Shown here: positions 40,506-46,929 of the stretch, in pieces
Layout: each line of letters begins with the position of its first letter
Numbering within the stretch: position 1 is the stretch's first letter
Source: Ruminococcus flavefaciens FD-1
GTDB lineage: Bacteria; Bacillota; Clostridia; Oscillospirales; Ruminococcaceae
Length of the DNA: 46,929 nt
Assembly (NCBI GenBank): GCA_000174895.1
Contig: ACOK01000066.1
Location: forward strand, 1-46,929
Direction of reading: 5' to 3'
Position numbers and translations under genes: made by a program
The notes under the pieces: generated by a model
The model's database searches: none
The model's input: only the letters and a program-made list of their open reading frames with translations
What the model was told of the DNA's origin: nothing

Positions 40506-40970
40506 ATGAAAGTTGATATTACTGATATTTTATGGGCGATAACGTCCATGTTCATAATAGGCTGGTCATACAGCCACGGATGGCTGATCTACGGCATAGT
40601 TCTCATCTATGCCCTTATGGCGGTGCTCTTCTTTCTGCATATCATGAGGAAAAGGAACACCCTTTCCCGTGGTATCTCCGCATTCGCTACGGTAAAGGAT
40701 TATCATATCGTAGACAAGGGGCAGCATTTCTATCCCATTGTCACTTACACCACCGAGGAAGGACGTGAGGTCACTTCCACTTACACTGTTCAGGACAGCA
40801 AACAGCGCTATGAGATAGGCGAGGAGGTCATGGTGTGCTATGACCCCGATGATCCCGTTTTCTTCTATTTCCCTGAACGTGAAGGCGATATGACCAAAGA
40901 ATACACTGTGTTCATCGTGGCAGGCGGTATCATTTCCGTTATCCTGCTCATCGTCGCACAGTTCATATGA
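40506..40970 (+). CDS. DUF3592-like membrane protein
   Basis: 154 residues: two N-terminal hydrophobic helices (ILWAITSMFIIGWSYSHGWLIYGIVLIYALMAVLFFLHI in part), a soluble beta domain with VKDYHIVDKGQHFYPIVTYTTEEG and YEIGEEVMVCYDPDDPVFFYF, and a C-terminal helix (VFIVAGGIISVILLIVAQFI). The beta domain with G(x)xxxPxVxYxxxxG and VxYDPxxP is the DUF3592 pattern. Function unknown. It precedes a second protein of the same design, so the pair may work together. Confidence 0.75.
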   Translation: MKVDITDILWAITSMFIIGWSYSHGWLIYGIVLIYALMAVLFFLHIMRKRNTLSRGISAFATVKDYHIVDKGQHFYPIVTYTTEEGREVTSTYTVQDSKQRYEIGEEVMVCYDPDDPVFFYFPEREGDMTKEYTVFIVAGGIISVILLIVAQFI

Positions 40971-40984
40971 AAGGAGTTTACTGA

Positions 40985-41392
40985 ATGGCTTTTTTCATAA
41001 CGCTCGGTGCTCTGCTTATCCTCATAGGCGCTCTTATCTGCCGAAGCTACCGCATAAAATATGCAAGATACAAAGGCATTACCGCTGAAGTCCTCGGCTA
41101 CCGCTCGGATTTCCGTATGCACGGCGATGAGGAAGTGGAATACTACTGCGTTGTAGTAAACTATAATAACAACGGTGAGGATGTCCGTGCGGACCATGAC
41201 GGATATGTGCCTGCCGATACTGTTACCGTTCAGAGAGGCGACAGCGTATCGGTAAGGATAGACCCTATGGTCCCCGATAAATTTCTTTTCACCGACGAGA
41301 TAAAGGGTACTTCCTCTTTCGGCTCAGGCCTTGTTATCGGCGGAGCGCTGACTGTGGTTTTCCACCTTTTATCCGAACTGCTGTTCAAATAA
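40985..41392 (+). CDS. Second DUF3592-like membrane protein
   Basis: 135 residues: an N-terminal membrane helix (AFFITLGALLILIGALICRSY), a beta domain (ITAEVLGYRSDFRMHGDEEVEYYCVVVNYNNNG, VQRGDSVSVRIDPMVPDKFLF) and a C-terminal helix (GSGLVIGGALTVVFHLLSELLFK). It is a divergent relative of the preceding gene. AAAGGAG lies about 8 nt upstream of the ATG. Ends 15 bp before purN. Confidence 0.65.
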   Translation: MAFFITLGALLILIGALICRSYRIKYARYKGITAEVLGYRSDFRMHGDEEVEYYCVVVNYNNNGEDVRADHDGYVPADTVTVQRGDSVSVRIDPMVPDKFLFTDEIKGTSSFGSGLVIGGALTVVFHLLSELLFK

Positions 41393-41407
41393 TGGAGGTC
41401 TGACTTA

Positions 41408-42031
41408 ATGAAAAATATAGTTGTGCTCGTTTCGGGCGGAGGTACTAATTTACAGGCTCTTATCGACGCCGAGAAAAGCGGTATCATCAAGGGCGGAAAG
41501 ATAACCTGCGTCATTGCTTCAAAGGACGGCGTTTACGCTCTGGAACGTGCAAAAAATAACGATATCCCCACAAGAGTCATCCCACGCAAGGAGTACTCAG
41601 ACAGCGTAAGCTACAGCAAGGCTATCCTTGAAGCTCTCAACGAAGAGAAAGCCGACCTTGTGGTACTTGCAGGCTTCATGACAATTCTCGATGAATGCGT
41701 CACAAAGGCATACGCTTATAAGATAATCAACGTTCACCCTGCACTTATCCCGTCATTCTGCGGCGAAGGCTACTACGGACTGAAAGTCCATGAAGCCGCT
41801 CTCGCCTACGGTGTAAAGGTCAGCGGTGCTACTATACATTTCGTCAACGAGGAAGCAGACGCAGGCGCTATTATCCTTCAGGGCACTGTTGAAGTACAGA
41901 AGGACGATACCCCCGAAATACTCCAGAGACGCATCATGGAAAATGTGGAGTGGAAACTTCTTCCGAAGGCCGTATCACTGTTCTGTCAGGACAGGATAGA
42001 GATAATCGACGGCAAAGCTTATGTAAAGTAA
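41408..42031 (+). CDS. purN: PurN, glycinamide ribonucleotide formyltransferase
   Basis: A 207-residue enzyme that formylates GAR with 10-formyl-tetrahydrofolate. Seen: VLVSGGGTNLQALIDA at the start, VIASKDGVYALERAKN, LVVLAGFMTIL, NVHPALIPSFCGEGYYGLKVHEAAL with the catalytic Asn-His, and GVKVSGATIHFVNEEADAGAIILQ with the Asp. Standard length. GGAGG precedes the ATG. Stop and next start are separated by one base. Confidence 0.97.
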   Translation: MKNIVVLVSGGGTNLQALIDAEKSGIIKGGKITCVIASKDGVYALERAKNNDIPTRVIPRKEYSDSVSYSKAILEALNEEKADLVVLAGFMTILDECVTKAYAYKIINVHPALIPSFCGEGYYGLKVHEAALAYGVKVSGATIHFVNEEADAGAIILQGTVEVQKDDTPEILQRRIMENVEWKLLPKAVSLFCQDRIEIIDGKAYVK

Positions 42032-42032
42032 C

Positions 42033-42500
42033 ATGAATAAAGAAACGACCAATTCCCATGCAGGTGCAGCCGGTCTGCTGTTTCTGCTTATCATTCCTTT
42101 CATTGTCATTTTTTCGGATAACGAATATGCATTCGGACTTGCTCTGGTGATAATAACTGCGCTGGCATTTGCCTGTCTTTTCGTAAAAGAAGGATTTATC
42201 GCCAATGACAGAGGCATAACATTCTGGAAATGGTGGAAGATACGTACTCACTTCGACTACAGTTCCATACATTCGATAGATGTAAAGGTGAGATTCCAAC
42301 GTGCCGGAAAGGGCAGCAGCATTCTCCATCCTGTCTTTACTATGGTCATGACCACTGACAGAGGAAAATTCAGATTCATTGACAGTCCTCACGATTATTA
42401 CGACCGGAAGGAATGCAAAGATCCCGGCAAAATCAGTGTTATACTTGAAAATTCAGACCTTATGCGTCTGAAAGAATACATTGAGGAGCACCGGAAATGA
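42033..42500 (+). CDS. Small membrane protein with a PH-like domain, unassigned
   Basis: 155 residues. Two hydrophobic helices near the start (AAGLLFLLIIPFIVIF and FGLALVIITALAFACLFV), then a beta-rich domain beginning GFIANDRGITFWKWWKIRTHFDYSSIHSIDVK, which is the style of bacterial PH-like membrane proteins (a GI-x-F-W start and a WxxIxSIxVK strand), ending in a helix (NSDLMRLKEYIEEHRK). I do not assign a family. Its ATG is one base past the purN stop and it lacks its own ribosome site, so it depends on coupling. Confidence 0.6.
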   Translation: MNKETTNSHAGAAGLLFLLIIPFIVIFSDNEYAFGLALVIITALAFACLFVKEGFIANDRGITFWKWWKIRTHFDYSSIHSIDVKVRFQRAGKGSSILHPVFTMVMTTDRGKFRFIDSPHDYYDRKECKDPGKISVILENSDLMRLKEYIEEHRK

Positions 42501-42548
42501 TCGACTGTCATCAGAAAATAATTCTCGTTTTAATAAAGTAGGTTATTT

Positions 42549-43100
42549 ATGAAATTAAAAGAAAACCAGACCATTCAGAAACTGTTTCTCTGCTTCTGGA
42601 TGTATGCGGTGCTTGGCTGGCTTTATGAGGTCTTTCTTGAAGTGGTGGTCTACCAATGGGGATTCACCAACAGAGGCGTATTATTCGGTCCCTACTGCCC
42701 CGTTTACGGTGTGGGAGCGATCACGTTCCTGCTGTGCTTCGGCAAACTTATGCGCAAAAAGGACAACAGGACGCTGAACATCGTCAAACCGCTTCTCATA
42801 TTCCTCGGGTGCATGGCTGTGGCTACGCTTATCGAACTGGTCACAAGCTACATCCTCGAAGCCGCAACAGGCGCATGGCCGTGGCAGACCTACGCAGACT
42901 ACAAATACAATTTCCAGGCAAGAATTGCCCTTTCCACTTCGATAAGATTTGGTCTGGGAGGTGCATTCTTCCTCTACATCGTTCAGCCTTTCTATGACTG
43001 GCTGCTGAAAAAGCCTTCACGCAAGGCTCTCAATATAATCGCTTTGACTGTCCTGATAATCGTTATCACGGACTGTATATACACTTTCTTAATTAAGTAA
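42549..43100 (+). CDS. ABC_trans_CmpB-type membrane protein (putative permease family)
   Basis: 183 residues with about five hydrophobic helices. FCFWMYAVLGWLYEVFLE-type start and NRGVLFGPYCPVYGVGAI are the hallmarks of the PF06541 family, small membrane proteins annotated as putative ABC transporter permeases although no ATPase partner is known. No ABC ATPase gene lies nearby, so the transporter label should not be taken literally. There is only a weak ribosome site before the ATG. It precedes purO by 13 bp. Confidence 0.8.
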   Translation: MKLKENQTIQKLFLCFWMYAVLGWLYEVFLEVVVYQWGFTNRGVLFGPYCPVYGVGAITFLLCFGKLMRKKDNRTLNIVKPLLIFLGCMAVATLIELVTSYILEAATGAWPWQTYADYKYNFQARIALSTSIRFGLGGAFFLYIVQPFYDWLLKKPSRKALNIIALTVLIIVITDCIYTFLIK

Positions 43101-43113
43101 AGGAGTAAAAATT

Positions 43114-43827
43114 ATGAAAAAACTTGATCTTGCTCAGGAACTCAGCTCAAACGCTTACCCCGGAAGAGGCATCGTTATCGGTAAGTCCGAGGACGGAAAA
43201 TATGCCGTAACTGCTTACTTCATCATGGGCAGAAGCGAAAACAGCCGCAACCGTGTATTCGTTGAGGACGGCGACGGTATCCGCACTCAGGCTTTCGATC
43301 CTTCAAAGCTGACTGATCCCCACCTTATCATATATGCACCTGTACGTGTACTCGGCAACAAGCTCATCGTCACAAACGGCGACCAGACTGATACTATCTA
43401 TGAGCTTATGGACAAGCAGCAGACCTTCGAGCAGTCTCTCCGCACAAGAGAATTCGAGGACGACGCTCCTAACTTTACTCCCCGTATCTCAGGTATCCTC
43501 CACTTCGAGGACAAGGGCTTCAACTACGCTATGTCAATTCTCAAGAGCGCTAACGGCAATCCCGATTCATGCCAGAGATATACATTCAGCTTCTCCAATC
43601 CTGTCGCAGGCGAGGGACGCTTCATCCACACCTACATGGGCGACGGCAATCCGCTCCCAAGCTTCGAGGGCGAGCCTAAGCTGGTAGGCATCAGCGGCGA
43701 TATCGACAGCTTCACAGATATGCTCTGGACTAACCTCAACGCTGACAACAAGGTATCTCTCTTTGTCCGCTACGTTGATCTTGAAAGCGGCAAGGTCGAG
43801 ACTCGTATAATCAATAAGAATAAATAA
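43114..43827 (+). CDS. purO: PurO, archaeal-type IMP cyclohydrolase
   Basis: A 237-residue protein resembling the IMP_cyclohyd family (PurO), which closes FAICAR to IMP, the last step of purine synthesis. Seen: NAYPGRGIVIGKSEDGKYAVTAYFIMGRSENSRNRVF at the start, IYAPVRVLGNKLIVTNGDQTDTIY, the PNFTPRISGIL segment and a tail with SGDIDSFTDMLWTNLNADNKVSLFVRYVDL. PurO is a two-layer Ntn-like fold protein first found in methanogens and unrelated to the PurH cyclohydrolase domain. Here it pairs with a stand-alone AICAR formyltransferase 700 bp further on. AAGGAG precedes the ATG. Its stop overlaps the next start (TAATG). Confidence 0.88.
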   Translation: MKKLDLAQELSSNAYPGRGIVIGKSEDGKYAVTAYFIMGRSENSRNRVFVEDGDGIRTQAFDPSKLTDPHLIIYAPVRVLGNKLIVTNGDQTDTIYELMDKQQTFEQSLRTREFEDDAPNFTPRISGILHFEDKGFNYAMSILKSANGNPDSCQRYTFSFSNPVAGEGRFIHTYMGDGNPLPSFEGEPKLVGISGDIDSFTDMLWTNLNADNKVSLFVRYVDLESGKVETRIINKNK

Positions 43828-44126
43828 TGGATATAGTTAAGATTCAATGCCCCAACTGCGGTGCTCCCATTGAAAGGAAACAGGGCGCCTACTTCGGGAA
43901 ATGCCCTTACTGCGGTGTTGAGACAGGCTTTGACGAGATGAAGGAGGAAGTTCAGTTCGGCGCTATGCAGAACAGGATAAACTTCCTCGAAAATCAGGAT
44001 CAGGTCGATCTTGCTCACAGAAAAGCTCTGGATAAATGGCTCAAAGGCAGAAATATAATGTTCATAGCCCTTGCCGGTGCCTTTACAGCATACCTGATCG
44101 CAAGTTTCTTCGGTCTTGAACGATGA
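43827..44126 (+). CDS. Small zinc-ribbon membrane protein
   Basis: 99 residues: a zinc ribbon at the N-terminus (CPNCGAPI and CPYCGVET, 15 residues apart), a charged helical middle (MKEEVQFGAMQNRINFLENQDQVD) and one membrane helix near the C-terminus (IMFIALAGAFTAYLIASFFGL). The start overlaps the purO stop by one base, so translation is coupled. No specific function can be assigned. Confidence 0.75.
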   Translation: MDIVKIQCPNCGAPIERKQGAYFGKCPYCGVETGFDEMKEEVQFGAMQNRINFLENQDQVDLAHRKALDKWLKGRNIMFIALAGAFTAYLIASFFGLER

Positions 44127-44199
44127 ATACTGTCTGTATGTATGCGTGATGTAATCATAAGTATAACCAATCATGAATAAATATAAGGAGGACATTACT

Positions 44200-44493
44200 A
44201 TGTCAACTTCAAAAAGACAACTCGACGAGAACAACGAATATTACAATATTGCATATGAAATTTTAAAAGAAATAGGTGCTATTGAAGATTGTGAAGTTCA
44301 CGAAAGAGAATGGTGGACAGAAACCGGGAAGTATGATAAAGAACAAATATATGCACTGGCAACTTCTATCCTAAAAAGAAATTATCCTCAATATAATAAT
44401 TTTACAAAATTCCACGAAAGTATAGATCAAGTGCTTAAAGATGCTTCTATAGAAGATGAATGCCCATATTGTAAAAAATTATTAGATGAATAA
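44200..44493 (+). CDS. Unassigned AT-rich small protein within the purine operon
   Basis: 97 residues: STSKRQLDENNEYYNIAYEILKEIGAIEDC, then a helical middle with a Trp pair (EREWWTETGKYDKEQIYALATSILK), and a C-terminal CPYCKK pair. I do not recognise a family. The start is set at 44200, where GGAGG lies 8 nt upstream; a frame from 44173 adds nine residues. Its codon use (ATA, AAA, TTA, ATT) and base composition are very unlike purO before it and purH after it, where C-ending codons dominate. That suggests a recent insertion of foreign DNA into the operon. Confidence 0.65.
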   Translation: MSTSKRQLDENNEYYNIAYEILKEIGAIEDCEVHEREWWTETGKYDKEQIYALATSILKRNYPQYNNFTKFHESIDQVLKDASIEDECPYCKKLLDE

Positions 44494-44526
44494 TCAATCC
44501 TATTGATTTAAAGGAGGAAAACAATT

Positions 44527-45708
44527 ATGTCAAATGAAATGCAGTTAAAATACGGCTGTAACCCCAATCAGAAGCCTTCAAGAGTTTATATGGCTGACGG
44601 AAGCGAGCTCCCTATCGAGGTGCTCTGCGGCAAGCCCGGCTATATCAACCTTCTTGACGCTTTCAACGGCTGGCAGCTCGTTAAGGAGCTGAAGGCTGCT
44701 ACAGGTGTTTGTGCAGCTACTTCATTCAAGCACGTTTCACCTGCAGGCGCTGCTATCGGCAGACCGCTCAGCGATGATCTGAAGAAGATCTACTGGGTAG
44801 ACGATCTGGGTGAACTCACTCCCCTTGCAAGCGCTTACGCAAGAGCAAGAGGCGCTGACAGAATGTCATCCTACGGCGACTTCATCGCTCTCTCTGACAA
44901 GGTGGACGTTTGCACAGCCAAGATGATACAGCGTGAGGTATCAGACGGTGTTATCGCTCCCGATTACGAGCCCGAGGCTCTGGAGATACTCAAGTCCAAG
45001 AGAAAGGGCACTTACTGCATCCTCAAGATGGACGAGAACTACAAGCCTGCTCCTATCGAGACAAAGCAGGTTTACGGCGTTTCCTTCGAGCAGGGACGCA
45101 ATGAACTTGACATCAACCGTGAGCTTCTTGCCAACGTTGTTACAGACAATAAGGACATCCCCGACGACAAGAAGGATGATCTCCTTATCTCTCTTATCAC
45201 TCTCAAGTACACACAGTCCAACTCTGTCTGCTACGTAAAGGACGGTCAGGCTATCGGTATCGGTGCAGGCCAGCAGTCACGTATCCACTGCACACGTCTT
45301 GCAGGTCAGAAGGCTGACAACTGGTGGCTGAGACAGTCTCCGCAGGTAATGGGTCTCCAGTTCGTTGACGATATCCGCCGTGCAGACCGTGACAATGCTA
45401 TCGACGTTTATATCGGCGATGAGTACGAGGACGTTCTCCGTGAGGGCGAGTGGCAGAGAATATTCAAGGTAAAGCCTGCTGTATTCACAAGAGAAGAAAA
45501 GAAGGCATGGCTTGCCAAGAACACAGGCGTTTGCCTCGGTTCTGACGCTTTCTTCCCATTCGGCGACAACATCGAAAGAGCTAAGAAGTCAGGCGTTGAG
45601 TACATCGCTGAACCCGGCGGCTCTATCCGTGATGACAACGTTATCGAGACCTGCAACAAGTACAACATAGCTATGGCATTCACAGGTATTCGTCTGTTCC
45701 ACCACTAA
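44527..45708 (+). CDS. purH: AICAR formyltransferase, stand-alone (C-terminal half of PurH)
   Basis: A 393-residue enzyme that adds the formyl group to AICAR, the step before IMP. It matches the transformylase domain of PurH, with KYGCNPNQKPSRVY at the start, SFKHVSPAGAA (Lys68-His69 as in the PurH active site), SYGDFIALSD, LKYTQSNSVCYVKDGQAIGIGAGQQSRIHCTRLAG and a final SDAFFPFGDNI...YIAEPGGSIRDD segment. The N-terminal IMP cyclohydrolase domain (about 200 residues) is absent, and no such frame lies upstream; PurO takes that role. AAAGGAGG precedes the ATG. A hairpin (45719-45744) follows the stop. Confidence 0.95.
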   Translation: MSNEMQLKYGCNPNQKPSRVYMADGSELPIEVLCGKPGYINLLDAFNGWQLVKELKAATGVCAATSFKHVSPAGAAIGRPLSDDLKKIYWVDDLGELTPLASAYARARGADRMSSYGDFIALSDKVDVCTAKMIQREVSDGVIAPDYEPEALEILKSKRKGTYCILKMDENYKPAPIETKQVYGVSFEQGRNELDINRELLANVVTDNKDIPDDKKDDLLISLITLKYTQSNSVCYVKDGQAIGIGAGQQSRIHCTRLAGQKADNWWLRQSPQVMGLQFVDDIRRADRDNAIDVYIGDEYEDVLREGEWQRIFKVKPAVFTREEKKAWLAKNTGVCLGSDAFFPFGDNIERAKKSGVEYIAEPGGSIRDDNVIETCNKYNIAMAFTGIRLFHH

Positions 45709-45718
45709 TTGACCGGCA

Positions 45719-45744
45719 CAGGGAACGGACAGCACCGTTCCCTG
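45719..45744 (+). terminator. Hairpin after the AICAR formyltransferase gene, possible terminator
   Basis: A 10-bp perfect stem (CAGGGAACGG, 45719-45728, with 45735-45744). No T-run follows, so it may be a processing or attenuation structure and not a true terminator. Confidence 0.45.
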
Positions 45745-45768
45745 CAACATATTATAGGGAAAGAAATA

Positions 45769-46275
45769 ATGAAATATAAATCAATATCTGTCCGCAAGCT
45801 TTACATCGTCGCCGCTGTATTCACAATAGCATATATAGTTCTTGCCATATTCGCAATGGTATTCGGCGACCTGATACTTAAACTTGCAGCATCGGATCAT
45901 TTCAGGGAAATTCATCCCGAAGCATTCATATCCAACAGAAATAAACTTCTGATGTTTCCGCTTCCGCTGTTATGGCTTCCGTATCTGATATACACATTCG
46001 GCTGTATGGATCTTGGATTCTCAATAAAGCGGTGCCGCAAGACATTCAAAGCCGCTCCGATACTATGGCTGTTCGCATATATTGCAGAACACGTTCTGGC
46101 AAGTGTGATACTCAATCATTCCAAAATACTGTATATGTCCGAGGAATGGATGATACAGAAAACTGAGTATCTCTGGTTTTTCTTCGGTATACTGAACGTT
46201 GCTTCACTTGTCATCGTCTGCACTTCCGCAGCACTGGGCATGGATGAGGTAAGACACGTTGAGCATATGAAATAG
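45769..46275 (+). CDS. Polytopic small membrane protein, unassigned
   Basis: 168 residues with four hydrophobic stretches (LYIVAAVFTIAYIVLAIFAMVFG, LLMFPLPLLWLPYLIYTFGCMDLGF, ILWLFAYIAEHVLASVIL, YLWFFFGILNVASLVIVCTSAALG). I see no family signature. I choose the ATG at 45769 (start MKYKSIS); an earlier in-frame ATG would begin in the hairpin after purH. The ribosome site is weak (AGGGAAAG). It is followed 11 bp later by another membrane protein of similar size. Confidence 0.6.
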   Translation: MKYKSISVRKLYIVAAVFTIAYIVLAIFAMVFGDLILKLAASDHFREIHPEAFISNRNKLLMFPLPLLWLPYLIYTFGCMDLGFSIKRCRKTFKAAPILWLFAYIAEHVLASVILNHSKILYMSEEWMIQKTEYLWFFFGILNVASLVIVCTSAALGMDEVRHVEHMK

Positions 46276-46286
46276 GGGGAGATTCA

Positions 46287-46754
46287 ATGGATAAACCAAG
46301 ATCGCTGCGTATTCTTGCAGTTGCAGCGGCATTAGTTTCACTTCTGGGGATAATGCTCAACACATTAGTTGTACTGAATCCGCATATCGCCGCTATACTT
46401 CTCGGTTACGGCAACGTAAAGGAAATGATGGATGCAAAGCTGAACAGCGGCACTGTGACACTTATGATGATACAGGCATTCATACCTGCTCTTATGACAA
46501 TACTCTGCGGTATCAATATCTTCGCAGACAAGGTCAGCAAGCCGAGAAGCACATTCACACTGATAGCAGGGCCTGCTGCATATATTGTTATCAGTATAGC
46601 ATCGACTATTATTTATACATATGCGATACGCTCGGCTATGGCTGACGGAATCAACACAGTACAGCTGATAAGCTCTATTACTTCCGTAAGGAGTGTTCTC
46701 GCATACATTCACACAGCGGCATTTGTACTGATAATGTGTGCAGCAGCTGGTTGA
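46287..46754 (+). CDS. Second polytopic small membrane protein, unassigned
   Basis: 155 residues with four hydrophobic stretches (LRILAVAAALVSLLGIMLNTLVVL, MMIQAFIPALMTILCGINIF, FTLIAGPAAYIVISIASTIIYTYAI, AYIHTAAFVLIMCAAAG). No family is recognised. AGGGGGAG precedes the ATG. It ends in front of a strong terminator, so it is the last gene of this transcript. Confidence 0.6.
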   Translation: MDKPRSLRILAVAAALVSLLGIMLNTLVVLNPHIAAILLGYGNVKEMMDAKLNSGTVTLMMIQAFIPALMTILCGINIFADKVSKPRSTFTLIAGPAAYIVISIASTIIYTYAIRSAMADGINTVQLISSITSVRSVLAYIHTAAFVLIMCAAAG

Positions 46755-46793
46755 ACAATAGCATAGGCCGGAAAGAGAATAATTAAATTACCG

Positions 46794-46819
46794 AGGACCG
46801 CTTTAGGCGGTCCTTTTTG
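46794..46819 (+). terminator. Rho-independent terminator at the end of the plus-strand run
   Basis: Perfect 8-bp stem (AGGACCGC, 46794-46801, with 46807-46814), loop TTTAG, then TTTTG. It closes the transcript that ends with the membrane protein genes. Confidence 0.85.
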
Positions 46820-46849
46820 TATTGCTGTAACTTTTTTACACAGCCGCCT

Positions 46850-46916
46850 CAGTTTATGAAAACATCCACAGTTTATGAAAACATCCACAGTTTATGAAAA
46901 CATCCACAGTTTATGC
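46850..46916 (+). repeat. 19-bp tandem repeats with DnaA-box-like cores, at the window edge
   Basis: The unit CAGTTTATGAAAACATCCA occurs three times (46850, 46869, 46888) and a partial fourth copy starts at 46907. Across each joint the sequence ACATCCACA matches seven of nine bases of a DnaA box. The array continues or ends beyond the window. Confidence 0.8.
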
Positions 46917-46929
46917 AAAGGGGAAACCC

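Noticed and set aside
42549..43100. ABC transporter permease with a transport role
   Set aside because: The family name is historical; no ATPase or binding protein gene is nearby, so I report the family but not the function.
46850..46929. CRISPR array
   Set aside because: The repeat is only 19 bp and directly adjacent without spacers, so it is a plain tandem repeat.

Overview
The window looks like chromosome of a fibre-degrading Ruminococcus-type bacterium (Oscillospiraceae), probably close to R. flavefaciens. I base this on gene content and not on any search: a C-terminal dockerin on a CotH protein, an expansin with a dockerin-like segment, Thr-rich surface linkers, a type IV pilus cluster, AGGAGG ribosome sites, and sigma-70-type promoters whose clearest examples have a 17-nt spacer.

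Layout. (1) 1-365: three tandem consensus promoters firing left out of the window, most likely an rRNA operon promoter block. (2) 366-1743: two type IV pilin genes on the minus strand, each with its own strong promoter and terminator. (3) 2205-4894: an AT-rich pair on the minus strand, a DUF2971 protein and an Mrr-type PD-(D/E)xK nuclease, a probable defence pair. (4) about 5430-10520: a mobilizable transposon of the Tn4451 type with repeats and a candidate oriT, a MobC-like protein, a MOBP relaxase with a second gene nested in another frame, a DUF6809-like protein, a TnpW-like protein and a large serine recombinase. It sits between the pilin/defence block and the pilus machinery. (5) 10531-22874: the type IV pilus machinery: pilT, pilB, prepilin peptidase (opposite strand), two pseudopilins, a 1057-residue PilX-like surface protein, pilO, a pilM-pilN fusion and pilC. 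(6) 23381-27808: a VWA protein with a sortase-like C-terminus and a CotH/lamin-tail/dockerin protein. (7) 28100-31289: a TPR protein and a long disordered Pro/Gln-rich protein behind a structured leader. (8) 31856-46754: a plus-strand run carrying a GtrB-like glycosyltransferase with an apparent frameshift, a WG-repeat protein, and the purine genes purE, purC, purF, purM, purN, purO and the AICAR transformylase half of purH, interleaved with non-purine genes (DUF4272, HAD phosphatase, DUF6440, expansin, DUF3592-like and other small membrane proteins). (9) 46850-46929: 19-bp tandem repeats with DnaA-box-like cores at the window edge.

How the genes fit together. PilC, PilMN, PilO, PilB, PilT, PilD and the pilins form a nearly complete type IV pilus. 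The large PilX-like protein and the pseudopilins are candidates for its tip. With the VWA, dockerin-CotH and expansin proteins this suggests attachment to and loosening of plant cell wall. The purine genes cover PRA formation (PurF), AIR (PurM), GAR formylation (PurN), carboxylation (PurE), SAICAR (PurC) and the last two steps by an archaeal-type PurO plus a stand-alone AICAR formyltransferase instead of bifunctional PurH. The PurF here has lost the residues of a working glutaminase.

Most worth following: the PurO/split-PurH arrangement with the degenerate PurF, the expansin placed behind a terminator in the purine operon, the gene nested in the relaxase, the PilX-like giant with the PilM-PilN fusion, and the Mrr/DUF2971 pair.
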